NCBI RefSeq assembly: GCF_000733295.1
Contig: NZ_JPMI01000425.1
Coordinates: forward strand, 1 to 44,062
Reading direction: 5' to 3'
Source of the DNA: Archangium violaceum Cb vi76
GTDB lineage: Bacteria > Myxococcota > Myxococcia > Myxococcales > Myxococcaceae
DNA length: 44,062 nt
Shown here one piece after another: positions 25,093 to 33,016 of this stretch. The notes beneath the pieces are model-generated. The model was not told the DNA's origin and made no database searches. It saw nothing but the letters and a program-made list of their open reading frames with translations. Each line of letters begins with the position of its first letter. The first letter of the stretch is position 1. The position numbers and the translations under genes are program-made.

Positions 25093-27393
25093 ATGCAACA
25101 CCGAAAGCTCTGGCTCGGCCTTGGCGCCGTCGTCCTCGTTTCCTTCCTGGTGCTGGGGGGCCAGGGAGTCCGCATCTCGCGCACGCTGCCACCCATCCCC
25201 GAGAAGGTGATGACGCCGGACGGCACGGTGCTGCTCACGGGCGAGTCCATCATGCGGGGACAGAACGTGTGGCAGTCCATCGGAGGGCAGCAGGTGGGCT
25301 CGGTGTGGGGCCACGGCGCGTACGTGGCGCCGGACTGGAGCGCGGACTGGCTGCACCGCGAGGCCACCTTCGTGCTGGACACCTGGGCCCGCGCCGAGAG
25401 CCGCGCCTCCTATGCCCTGGCCCCGGCCGAGCGGCAGGCGGCGTTGCGCGAGCGGCTCGCCGCGATGATGCGCACCAACACGTATGACGCGAGCACGGGC
25501 ACGGTGACGGTGGAGCCCGTCCGCGCCGAGGCGATGCGTGACAACGCCGCCCACTACGCGGACGTCTTCTCCCAGGGCCGCTCGGCCTACGCCATTCCCC
25601 AAGGAGCGCTCACGAATCCCGAGAAGCTGAAGGACCTGGGCGCCTTCTTCTGGTGGACGAGCTGGGTGACGTCGACGAACCGGCCCGGGGACACCGTCAG
25701 CTACACGCAGAACTGGCCGCATGAGCCGCTGGTGGGCAACCAGCCGGCCCCGGGCGTGCTGATGTGGAGCCTGGCCTCGGTGGTGCTACTGATCGCCGGC
25801 GTGGGCGCGCTCGTCTGGTACCTGAGCGGCAAGAAGGAAGAGGAGGAGCCGGTGCCGCCCGCGAAGGATCCGTTCTCCGGGATGCAGCTCACCCCGAGCC
25901 AGCGGGCCACGGGCAAGTACTTCCTGGTGGTGGTGGCGCTCTTCCTGGCGCAGGTGGGGCTGGGCGGAGTGACGGCGCACTTCGGAGTGGAGGGCGCGGG
26001 CTTCTACGGCGTGCCGCTGGCGAAGTACCTGCCCTACGCGGTGACGCGCAGCTGGCACACGCAACTGGGCATCTTCTGGATCGCCACGGCGTGGCTGGCC
26101 ACGGGCCTCTTCGTGGGCCCGGCGGTGAGCGGGGTGGAGCCGAAGTACCAGCGGGCGGGCGTCAACTTCCTCTTCGTGTGCCTGCTCATCATCGTGGTGG
26201 GAGCGCTCTTCGGGCAGTGGGCGTCGGTGCAGCAGCGGATGGGCAGCGGGGACTACTGGTACTGGTTCGGTCACCAGGGCTGGGAGTACGTGGACCTGGG
26301 CCGCTTCTGGCAGATCTTCCTCTTCGTGGGGCTCTTCGTGTGGCTGTTCCTCACGGCGCGGGCGGTGTGGCCGGCGCTGAAGAAGCCGAGCGAGGGCCAG
26401 CCGTTGTTGGTGCTCTTCGTCATCTCCTCGCTGGCCATCGCGTCCTTCTACGGGGCGGGGTTGATGTACGGGCAGCGCAGCCACATGGGCATGGTGGAGT
26501 ACTGGCGCTGGTGGGTGGTGCACCTGTGGGTGGAGGGTTTCTTCGAGGTGTTCGCCACGGTGGTGATGGCCTTCCTCTTCACGCGGCTGGGGGTGTTGTC
26601 GCCGCGAGCGGCGGTGCCGGCGGTGCTCTTCACCACCGCCATCTTCCTGGGCAGCGGCATCATCGGGACGTTCCACCACCTGTACTTCTCGGGGACACCG
26701 GCGTCGGCGATGGCGCTGGGCGCGACGTTCAGCGCGCTGGAGGTGGTGCCGCTGGTGCTGGTGGGCCGCGAGGTGTGGAGCCACATCCGCCTGTCGAAGC
26801 TGCCGGGGTGGATGGAGCAGTACCGCTGGCCCATCCTGTTCTTCATCGGGGTGGCGTTCTGGAACCTGGTGGGCGCGGGCCTGTTCGGCTTCCTCATCAA
26901 CCCGCCGATCGCGCTCTACTACATGCAGGGGCTCAACCTGACGCCGCTGCATGGCCACACGGCGCTCTTCGGGGTGTACGGCATGCTGGGCATTGCACTG
27001 ATGCTCTTCTCGTTCCGGATGATGCAGCCGGACGCGAAGTGGAAGACGAAGCCGCTGGCGTGGGCCTTCTGGAGCATCAACGCGGGGCTGGTGTTGATGG
27101 TGGTGCTGTCGCTGTTGCCCATCGGGGTGCTGCAGACACAAGCGGCCATCGAGCGGGGCACGTGGTGGGCGCGCAGCGCGGAGTTCATGCAGACGCCGCT
27201 GATGGACACACTGCGCTGGCTGCGGGTGCCCGGGGACGTGCTCTTCGCGGTGGGGGCGGTGCTGCTCGCGTGGTTCGTGGTGGGACTGAAGACGGGCTGG
27301 TCGCTCGAGCGGGCCGAAGCACCCCGGACGAGGCCCGAGCCCGAGAGTCTGGGAGCGGCGGCCCCGGCCCACGCCGTCCTCCCGCACCGCTGA
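25093..27393 (+). CDS. norB: Quinol-dependent nitric oxide reductase (qNorB)
   Basis: 766 aa. ATG at 25093, with CAGGAG about 10 nt upstream. Reduces two NO to N2O with quinol as electron donor, in the cytoplasmic membrane. The N-terminal extension (about 25-235, with IPEKVMTPDG and GQNVWQSIGGQQVGSVWGHG) is that of the fused quinol-type enzyme and lacks CxxCH, which excludes the cytochrome-c type. The heme-copper oxidase-like core shows SWHTQLG (His322), HLWVEGFFE (His477, Glu481, Glu485), TFHHLYF (His528, His529) and LHGHTAL (His620, His622). Full length for the family. No norC, nirK/S or other denitrification gene is nearby, so detoxification of NO is likelier than denitrification. Upstream is a comparatively AT-rich stretch, which may hold the regulator site. 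Confidence 0.95.
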   Translation: MQHRKLWLGLGAVVLVSFLVLGGQGVRISRTLPPIPEKVMTPDGTVLLTGESIMRGQNVWQSIGGQQVGSVWGHGAYVAPDWSADWLHREATFVLDTWARAESRASYALAPAERQAALRERLAAMMRTNTYDASTGTVTVEPVRAEAMRDNAAHYADVFSQGRSAYAIPQGALTNPEKLKDLGAFFWWTSWVTSTNRPGDTVSYTQNWPHEPLVGNQPAPGVLMWSLASVVLLIAGVGALVWYLSGKKEEEEPVPPAKDPFSGMQLTPSQRATGKYFLVVVALFLAQVGLGGVTAHFGVEGAGFYGVPLAKYLPYAVTRSWHTQLGIFWIATAWLATGLFVGPAVSGVEPKYQRAGVNFLFVCLLIIVVGALFGQWASVQQRMGSGDYWYWFGHQGWEYVDLGRFWQIFLFVGLFVWLFLTARAVWPALKKPSEGQPLLVLFVISSLAIASFYGAGLMYGQRSHMGMVEYWRWWVVHLWVEGFFEVFATVVMAFLFTRLGVLSPRAAVPAVLFTTAIFLGSGIIGTFHHLYFSGTPASAMALGATFSALEVVPLVLVGREVWSHIRLSKLPGWMEQYRWPILFFIGVAFWNLVGAGLFGFLINPPIALYYMQGLNLTPLHGHTALFGVYGMLGIALMLFSFRMMQPDAKWKTKPLAWAFWSINAGLVLMVVLSLLPIGVLQTQAAIERGTWWARSAEFMQTPLMDTLRWLRVPGDVLFAVGAVLLAWFVVGLKTGWSLERAEAPRTRPEPESLGAAAPAHAVLPHR

Positions 27394-27409
27394 ATCCACC
27401 CCCCACTCG

Positions 27410-27436
27410 CCCCAACCTCCCCTCTCCCCCCGGGAG
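27410..27436. repeat. Half of a CCCTCTCCC...GGGAG palindromic element
   Basis: Pyrimidine-rich stretch ending CCTCTCCCCCCGGGAG, just beyond norB. Compared with the more complete hairpin at 43960-43980 (CCCTC...GAGGG) it looks like one arm only. It ends exactly where P450-like coding begins (27434-27436), so it probably marks the deletion joint. Confidence 0.45.
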
Positions 27437-28030
27437 CAGATCATCCCGCGGAGCCGCCCGCCGCTGCGCGGCCAGGTCCCGGACATAGGCGCGCATCTCC
27501 TCCGTCACCTCGGCGAACTCCCGATGGACCCGGGCCGCCTGCTCGCTGCCCGTGACGGCGTAGCCGAGCGCCATCATCACATCGCTCCAGTGCTTGAAGC
27601 GTGGCTGGTCCGCGAGGGGAACCCCGAGCATCTCGGCGATCACCCTCAGGGGAAGTGGGACGGAGAAGTCCTCGGCCAGCTCCATCTCCCCGCGCGAGCG
27701 CGTCCGGTCCAACAACTCGTGGGACAGCGCCAGGATGCGCGGCTCGAGGCTCGCCACGGCCCGGGGGGTGAAGGCGCGCATGATGAGGGCGCGCAGCTTC
27801 GTGTGGCGCGGCGGATCCATGAAGACGAGCCACTGGGACGTCATCGCGGACGGAGGCGCCACGACGGAGCTGAACGCCTCATGGTCCTGGAGCGCGCGCT
27901 TCACGCTCTCGTAGTCGAAGAGCATCCACAGGTCCGAGTGCGGCTCATGCAGCACGGGAGAGCGGCCGCGGAGCTGCGCGTACGCGGGATGGGGATCGCG
28001 GCGGACCTCATCGGAGAAAAGGTTCATCAT
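27434..28030 (-). pseudogene. Cytochrome P450 remnant, N-terminal half only
   Basis: ATG at 28030 with GGAGG 9 nt upstream. About 199 residues match the N-terminal half of a bacterial class-I P450: NLFSDEVRRDPHPAYAQLR, MDPPRHTKLRALIMRAFTPRAV (70-92, C-helix region), LPLRVIAEMLGVP (about 127-138) and YVRDLAAQRRAAPRDDLL. After that, the reading frame runs on to 27185 into unrelated sequence antisense to norB. The I-helix threonine, the ExxR motif and the heme-ligand cysteine (FGxGxHxCLG) are all absent, so no functional enzyme can be made. The break coincides with a palindromic element. Divergent from the AraC gene by 60 bp. Confidence 0.85.
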
Positions 28031-28090
28031 CGTTCACGGCCTCCAGGCCCGGAATCGAGGAACGGAGGGATACGTTAGGGTGGGCGGGAC

Positions 28091-28837
28091 ATGGGGCGCT
28101 TGAACGAATCGCGGATGGGAGCGGTCATCACGGAAGCGTTCGCGGTGAGGGCCTCGACGGCGACGGAGTCGACACTCCACGTGCAGCACGGTGCGGCGCT
28201 GCTCGTCGGACTGGACGGAGACGTGACGGTGACGGAACCGGGCCGGGCGAGCGTGCGCGGGCGGGTGGTGGTGGTGCCCGCCCACCAGCCGCATGCCGTG
28301 GCCAGCCCCGGACCCACGCTCGGGCTCCTCTACGATCCGGAGCTGGCCTCCCACGTCGCGAGCTACGCACACGGACGTGGCGGCGCCTTCCCGCTCGAGG
28401 GCCGGCTGGCGGCGAGGCTCGAATCGGCCCTCACCGCGCACCGCGCGTCCCTGTCCCAGCCCGAGGTCCTCGCCGGCCTCGCACACGAATACGCGGACTG
28501 GCTCGTGAAGGAATCGCCGCGCTCCGAGCCGGCCCCCCGCATCGCCCGGGTCCTCAAGGCCCTGCGGACTCCGGACGCCGACTGGCGCCTCGCCGCCGCG
28601 CGCACGCGGCTCTCCCCGGCGCACCTGCGCGCGCTCTTCGTCCGCGACGTGGGAATGCCCATCCGCACCTTCCAGCTCTGGCGCCGGCTCCTCGTGGCGG
28701 TGGCGGCGTCCGCGCGCCTCGATGCGACGAGCGCGGCGCACCTCGCGGGCTTCGCGGACCTCGCCCACTTCTCGCGCACGTGCCGCCGGATGCTCGGCTA
28801 CTCCCCGACGGCGTTGCGCAGCGGACTGCTCTCCTGA
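28091..28837 (+). CDS. AraC-family transcriptional regulator
   Basis: 248 aa. ATG at 28091, preceded by GGGTGGGCGGGAC. N-terminal cupin-like sensor part (about 25-85, with VVVVPAHQPHAV), a helical linker, then an AraC-type helix-turn-helix pair (about 155-248: LAAARTRLSPAHLRALFVRDVGMPIRTFQLWRR, then AHLAGFADLAHFSRTCRRMLGYSPTALR). Regulators of this size usually control the adjacent gene; here that is the P450 remnant, 60 bp away and divergent, so its original target appears to be lost. It may have other targets. Intact and full length. Confidence 0.9.
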   Translation: MGRLNESRMGAVITEAFAVRASTATESTLHVQHGAALLVGLDGDVTVTEPGRASVRGRVVVVPAHQPHAVASPGPTLGLLYDPELASHVASYAHGRGGAFPLEGRLAARLESALTAHRASLSQPEVLAGLAHEYADWLVKESPRSEPAPRIARVLKALRTPDADWRLAAARTRLSPAHLRALFVRDVGMPIRTFQLWRRLLVAVAASARLDATSAAHLAGFADLAHFSRTCRRMLGYSPTALRSGLLS

Positions 28838-28855
28838 GCCGCCGAGGGAACCTGG

Positions 28856-29530
28856 CTAGGGGCCAAGCCGCTTGCGCAGGGCGTGCAAGGCCCACGCGCT
28901 GAAGAGGATGCCGAGCGCGCCCAGGGCCAGGAGCACGAGGGAGCGCTGCTTGAGGAGGCTGGAGCCGAGGTAGACGGTGCCCACCGCGTACGGCAGCTCC
29001 GCGACGGCCAGGACGCGCAGGTACCTGCGCAGCCCATAGCGCGCCAGCCCGAGCACGTAGCCGGGAATCTCGGAGGGGACCGCGAGCTGGAAGAGGAGCA
29101 CCAGGCCAAAGGAGCTGTGCTGGGAGATGCGCTCCTCGTAGCGGCCGAACAGCTCGTTGGACACGAGCCGGCGGACCACCGGCCGGCCCCAGGCCCGGGC
29201 GATGGCATAGGCGCAAGCACCGCCGAGCATCCACCCGCACCACAACAGGAGCACGCACACGGCCTCGCCCCAGGTGTGGATGGCCACGGGCACGAGCACC
29301 GCGCTGCTGAAGAAGGCCAGCATGGCCGAGAACGCGGACAGGAGGACAAAGAGCGCCGCGCCCCAGAAGGGATGCGCCTCGATGACGGGCCCGGCCTTCC
29401 CGAGGAGCCAGGACATGGCGGACTGGAACGTCTCGGAGGAAGCGAGCAGGACCAGCCCTCCGAGCACGAGCAGCAGCACGAGCACTCGCTTCCACTCCAC
29501 GGAAGGCAGCTCCATCCGGCTCGGCGTCAT
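28856..29530 (-). CDS. VTT-domain (DedA/TVP38-like) membrane protein
   Basis: 224 aa from ATG 29530 (GGAG 4 nt upstream); ATG 29587 would add 19 residues but has no ribosome site. Five to six transmembrane helices. The VTT/SNARE-associated signature is present: FFSSAVLVPVAIHTWG (about 80-95), GGACAYAIARAWGRP (about 110-124) and FQLAVPSEIPGYVLGLA (about 150-166, the usual F-R-x-x-P/GxxNYxxG region in variant form). Members are flippase- or undecaprenyl-phosphate-recycling proteins, so a role in membrane lipid homeostasis is plausible. Single gene; divergent from the lipoprotein at 29732. Confidence 0.85.
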   Translation of the reverse strand: MTPSRMELPSVEWKRVLVLLLVLGGLVLLASSETFQSAMSWLLGKAGPVIEAHPFWGAALFVLLSAFSAMLAFFSSAVLVPVAIHTWGEAVCVLLLWCGWMLGGACAYAIARAWGRPVVRRLVSNELFGRYEERISQHSSFGLVLLFQLAVPSEIPGYVLGLARYGLRRYLRVLAVAELPYAVGTVYLGSSLLKQRSLVLLALGALGILFSAWALHALRKRLGP

Positions 29531-29731
29531 CGTGCTCCGTGGCATCCAGCGCTCGGAAGAGGGAGGTGAGACCTGAAGGATGGTCATGCGGGAGGACCCG
29601 GCCCGCGCCCCCGCCATCGAGCGCTCTCCAGCACCCTCGCGGAGGGGCCATACGGCCGCCCGGTGGGAGCTGGGAAGGTGACTCCCCATCATTAGAAGCA
29701 GGACAGAGAAGCAAGACGGACGGGAGGCGGC

Positions 29732-30310
29732 ATGCGACCCAGGACGAGCGGACTGATGGCGGGAGCGGCGATGCTCCTCATGCTGGCCGGCTGCGAGAAG
29801 CGCGAGGCGCGGGCACCGATGCGGGAGCAGGAGATGGCGTCGGCGCCCGAGCAGTCGGAGCCCGGCACCACGAGCGAGAGCCGGCCCACGCCCCCTCCTC
29901 CGGCCGCACGGCCACTCCCGCGCGAGGCGCCCCCGGCGAGGGCCGAGACACCACGGCCCACCGAGCCACCGGCCCAACGGGAGCCGGACGACACCGCGGC
30001 GAGCCCCACGCAACCCCGGCAGGTCTCGGGGGAGGTGCTGGCCGTCACCGGGAACCAGCTGCACGTGCTGTCCGCGGCGGAGGGACAGGACGTGCGGATG
30101 CTCATCATCTCGGGAACGGAGGTGCGCGTGGATGGCCGTCCCGCCACCCTGGCGGAGATCCGCGAGGGCGGCGAGGTACGCGCCACGTATGAAATCGCCG
30201 AGGGTGAGCCCATCGCCTTGATGGTGGAGGTGCGCAACCCCGGGGCACCCCGGGAGCCCGAGGAGCAACCCCTGTTGGATCAGCCCAGGATTCCGAAGAG
30301 CGACGACTGA
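29732..30310 (+). CDS. Proline-rich lipoprotein
   Basis: 192 aa. ATG at 29732 with GGGAGG 4 nt upstream. Signal with a clear lipobox LAGC (Cys21). A long Pro/Glu/Arg-rich unstructured stretch (about 25-98) is followed by a compact beta-rich domain (about 99-175: QVSGEVLAVTGNQLHVLS..EGQDVRMLIISGTEVRVDG..AEIREGGEVRATYEIAEGEPIALMVEV), like the DUF5666/OB-type small barrels in exported proteins. Function unknown. No co-directional neighbour within the unit. The final residues PKSDD lead into a 222-bp stretch holding a hairpin and a short frame. Confidence 0.8.
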   Translation: MRPRTSGLMAGAAMLLMLAGCEKREARAPMREQEMASAPEQSEPGTTSESRPTPPPPAARPLPREAPPARAETPRPTEPPAQREPDDTAASPTQPRQVSGEVLAVTGNQLHVLSAAEGQDVRMLIISGTEVRVDGRPATLAEIREGGEVRATYEIAEGEPIALMVEVRNPGAPREPEEQPLLDQPRIPKSDD

Positions 30311-30316
30311 GCCGCG

Positions 30317-30484
30317 TTACCGGCTCGCGGGAGCGGGCGTCACCCCCTCGACGCGCGTCTTGCCGTCCTTGAGGAGCCAGCGGCAACCATCACGAAACGG
30401 CGAAGGGGATTCGACATGGCGGGTCCAGTCGTTGAGAGGGGACACCAGCCCAGGAAAGTCCCCGCTCCGCCGTGCCACGGCCAC
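30317..30484 (-). other. Short 55-codon frame, possible gene fragment
   Basis: Minus-strand frame from GTG 30484 to TAA 30317. The predicted peptide has a non-random composition (DFPGLVSPLNDWTRHVES, RDGCRWLLKDGKTRVEG) that differs from the Arg/Pro/Ala-rich products of shadow frames here. It lacks a signal peptide and a clear ribosome site and is bounded upstream by an in-frame stop, so it may be the tail of a lost gene or a small protein. Confidence 0.3.
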
Positions 30485-30494
30485 GCGGTCCTTT

Positions 30495-30515
30495 CGTCAT
30501 GGCCGTGCCATGACG
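30495..30515. terminator. Perfect inverted repeat after the zinc-ribbon gene
   Basis: 9-bp perfect stem CGTCATGGC / GCCATGACG with a 3-nt loop, 17 bp downstream of the zinc-ribbon gene stop. No U-tract follows on the minus strand, so the terminator role is plausible but not proven. Confidence 0.45.
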
Positions 30516-30532
30516 CGAGGACCCGGCGAGAC

Positions 30533-31174
30533 TCAGCCGCCCCGGGACGTGCCGCACTCGCCGCAGAAGCGCGCGGTGGGCTTCATCTCCGTACCGCACT
30601 GGGTGCAGTGCACCTTGGCGGCCGCGAGCGGCTTGCCGCACTCGGGGCAGAACTTCCCTCCCTCGACGCGGGCGTTGCAGTGGGGGCAGGCCGAGGCCGC
30701 CGCCGTGCGGTGGGCCTTCATGTCCAGCGACTCCACCTGGTCCACCTTGCGCGCCTTGTCCCAGGCCTGCTCCACGGACACCTTGGCCTGGATGTGCGCG
30801 GCCTCCTCCTGGAGGTCCGGCGCGCACGACTCGCACAGGCCACGCGACTCGTTCCAGCACGCCTGCGGGCACACCCACTGGCCACAGCGGGTGCAGTGCT
30901 TGAAGTGCTTCTTCCCCTCCTCCACCGCCTCGGAGTAGGCGTCGTCCCAGGCGCTCCCACGCAGGGCGTCCTTCACGTGGTCGCCCGCGTAGGCCGCCCG
31001 CGACAGAGAGCCCCCGAAGAAGGAGCCCGCCGCCTTCAGGAAGCCCGCCGCCAGGCCCATCTTGTTGGCGATGAAGGGAGACATGTGCCCGTTGCGGCAC
31101 TTGTCGCAATGGAACTCGAACTGGAAGCCGTAGTTGTTCGAGCGGTCGGTGTAGTTGCGGGTGAACTGGATCAT
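30533..31174 (-). CDS. Zinc-ribbon protein
   Basis: 213 aa from ATG 31174 (a GTG lies directly before it). Four metal-binding clusters are visible: HCDKC (Cys23, Cys26), HCTRCGQWVCPQAC (about 93-106) plus CESC, and at the C-terminus two double zinc ribbons CPHC..CPEC and CTQCGTEMKP..CGEC. The mid-region is helical with a GG-rich segment (FLKAAGSFFGGSLSRAAYAG, about 46-65) that could associate with membrane. Related double zinc-ribbon proteins are common in Myxococcales; no function is known to me. Transcribed alone with the amylase 3' end 27 bp upstream on the same strand. Confidence 0.8.
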   Translation of the reverse strand: MIQFTRNYTDRSNNYGFQFEFHCDKCRNGHMSPFIANKMGLAAGFLKAAGSFFGGSLSRAAYAGDHVKDALRGSAWDDAYSEAVEEGKKHFKHCTRCGQWVCPQACWNESRGLCESCAPDLQEEAAHIQAKVSVEQAWDKARKVDQVESLDMKAHRTAAASACPHCNARVEGGKFCPECGKPLAAAKVHCTQCGTEMKPTARFCGECGTSRGG

Positions 31175-31200
31175 CACCCGCGATGCTACCCGAGCCGGGC

Positions 31201-32463
31201 CTACTTCTTCCAGACGGCCCAGTTGGTGCCCGAGTTCACCAGCGTCCAGCCGGTGCCCGGAGACCAGGAGCCGGGGCCGAGCTTCATCGCCAGGCTGCCG
31301 CTGTTGCCGGTGATGGTGGCGGCGTACTTCGTCGTGTCCGCGGCCACGATGCTCACCGCGGAGGTGGAGGTGACGCCCTTCTCCTTGCGCGCCGCGATGA
31401 GGCTCTTGATGGCCGCGGCGTGGCCCCAGTCATAGAAGTGCACCCAGTAGACGCAGGGGATGCCCGGGTGCGTGAGGATGTACGCGTAGCCCTGCATCAC
31501 CTTGTCGCTGGGGAAGGGCCAGTGGTTCTGGCCACCACTCGGGTGGCTCGGGCCCGTGTCGTGGTTGTCGATGAACGTCACCGATTTGGCGGGCCACCAG
31601 CCGATGGCGCCCTGGGGCTTTCCATCGCTGGCCTTGAGCCGCCAGAACTCGTTGTACTGCACGGCCTGCTGGAGGATGCCCTTCGTCGTGAAGTCGAACG
31701 CGCCCGATTTGCCCCCGGTGGCGTTGATCCAGTTCATGATGAGCTGGCGGTGCGGGTTGACGTCGTTGAGGTTGAGGTCCGTCCACAGCTCGCCCACGGA
31801 GAAGTAGGGCACCGTGGCGTTGTTGTAGCCGCCCACGTACGAGCCGCCGTACCCCTTCACGTAGTCATAGCGCCAGCCGTCGTAGCCGATGCTGGACTTG
31901 AGCCAGTTCATCCAGCCCTTGATGTCGCTCTGGACGGTGCCGTTGGTGTGGTCCAGGTCCCGCGCGGCGCTGAAGCCGTCGCCGGTGTCGGAGTTGCCGG
32001 TGGCGCCCGTCCACTCGTCCCCCCGCACCACCGCGGACGAGCCCCAGGTGGGGTTGGTGAAGTCCGCCCAGTTGGCGGTGCCCACGCGGTGGTTGACCAC
32101 GATGTCCGCGATGGCCTTCACGCCGTGGGTGTGCAGCGCGCCGATGGCGCTCTTGAGCTGCGCGTCCGTGCCGTAGGAGCTGTTCTGCACATACAACTGC
32201 CGCGGCAGGTAGCCCTCCCGGGCCGCCGAGTCACCCGAGGGCGGGAACCACACCATGGTGAAGCCGCTGGCCTTGATGTCCGAGGCCTTGCCCTGGATGA
32301 CGCCCCACCAGGGGGACGTCTCGGTGGACCGCCAGTGGAAGCCCTGCAGCATCACGTCGCTGCTGTTGCCATCCAGCGGCCCCGCGTACGCGGCCGTCGA
32401 CGCCAGCAGGCCCAGGGCCCACGACAGGGACACCATTCCGCCAGACACCTTCTTCGTGAACAT
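31201..32463 (-). CDS. Secreted alpha-amylase, GH13
   Basis: 420 aa. ATG at 32463 with GGAG 7 nt upstream. Signal peptide ends near AYAG (about 28). Hydrolyses internal alpha-1,4 bonds in starch or glycogen outside the cell. GH13 regions: DIVVNH (120-125), DGWRYDYVKGY with nucleophile Asp200, GELW with acid/base Glu225 and FIDNHD with His301/Asp302. Short, single-domain form with the plant-type/GH13_6-like features (QGFHW at 40-44, NWINATGG, SHPSGGQNHWP). No starch-binding module; a small C-terminal beta domain closes it. Transcribed alone; its leader carries the 11-mer GAGTGAAACGG found also in the tandem repeats at 10.65 kb. Confidence 0.93.
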   Translation of the reverse strand: MFTKKVSGGMVSLSWALGLLASTAAYAGPLDGNSSDVMLQGFHWRSTETSPWWGVIQGKASDIKASGFTMVWFPPSGDSAAREGYLPRQLYVQNSSYGTDAQLKSAIGALHTHGVKAIADIVVNHRVGTANWADFTNPTWGSSAVVRGDEWTGATGNSDTGDGFSAARDLDHTNGTVQSDIKGWMNWLKSSIGYDGWRYDYVKGYGGSYVGGYNNATVPYFSVGELWTDLNLNDVNPHRQLIMNWINATGGKSGAFDFTTKGILQQAVQYNEFWRLKASDGKPQGAIGWWPAKSVTFIDNHDTGPSHPSGGQNHWPFPSDKVMQGYAYILTHPGIPCVYWVHFYDWGHAAAIKSLIAARKEKGVTSTSAVSIVAADTTKYAATITGNSGSLAMKLGPGSWSPGTGWTLVNSGTNWAVWKK

Positions 32464-32652
32464 TCGGTGCTCCGAGTGAAACGGGGGGAAAGCCGGGAGG
32501 CGATTTACAGGCGGTTTGCTGGTCAAGCGAGCACCGGCACGGAAAACATCCTGGGAAGAACGCTTCCAGTCCGGGGCAACGGGAACGATTTCGCCCTCAT
32601 TGAAAAGAAAGGTGCGGAAAACGGGTGGGGCACGCGCCAGGGGGGCGTTAGG

Positions 32653-33006
32653 ATGGGGGAAATGGCCGAACAGTCCCCCCCCTATTGGGTCCTCATCTCG
32701 GTCCTGTTCAGCTCCCAGCCGTTGACGCCCACGCTGGCCATGACGCTGCATCAGGTCGCGTACGACCTCTACCGGCGTGGCGACACCGTGCAGCCGGTGG
32801 CGGGAGATCTGCTCACGGGCAAGGTGCACAACCTGCGCAAGGACGTGCAGATGGGCAGCATCTCGGGCCCCGCCTTCGAGGCGGAGATCGAAACGGAGCG
32901 GGGCTCCGGCGTGGTGCGCTTCCTGCTCACCCGTCAGGGGCTGGAGATGCTGGAGGCCGGGCCGCCGCAGCCGCCCGCGCCGCCGCGCCCCAAGTACCTC
33001 AACTAG
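32653..33006 (+). CDS. Small unknown protein, 117 aa
   Basis: ATG at 32653 (G-rich site about 8 nt upstream); ATG 32662 is in frame and possible. No signal peptide, membrane helix or recognisable domain. Hydrophobic/aromatic N-terminal part (PPYWVLISVLFSSQPLTPTLAMTLHQVAYDLYRRGD), a beta-strand pattern in the middle (GKVHNLRKDVQMGSISGPAFEAEIETERG) and a Pro-rich tail. Codon use resembles its neighbours. Divergent from the amylase gene across about 190 bp; convergent with the metallopeptidase gene 10 bp away. Function unknown. Confidence 0.65.
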   Translation: MGEMAEQSPPYWVLISVLFSSQPLTPTLAMTLHQVAYDLYRRGDTVQPVAGDLLTGKVHNLRKDVQMGSISGPAFEAEIETERGSGVVRFLLTRQGLEMLEAGPPQPPAPPRPKYLN

Positions 33007-33016
33007 TGCGGCACCT

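Noticed and set aside
27185-27433. Continuation of the P450 reading frame
   Set aside because: Gly/Pro/Arg-rich tail antisense to norB without P450 motifs; the frame is open only by chance.
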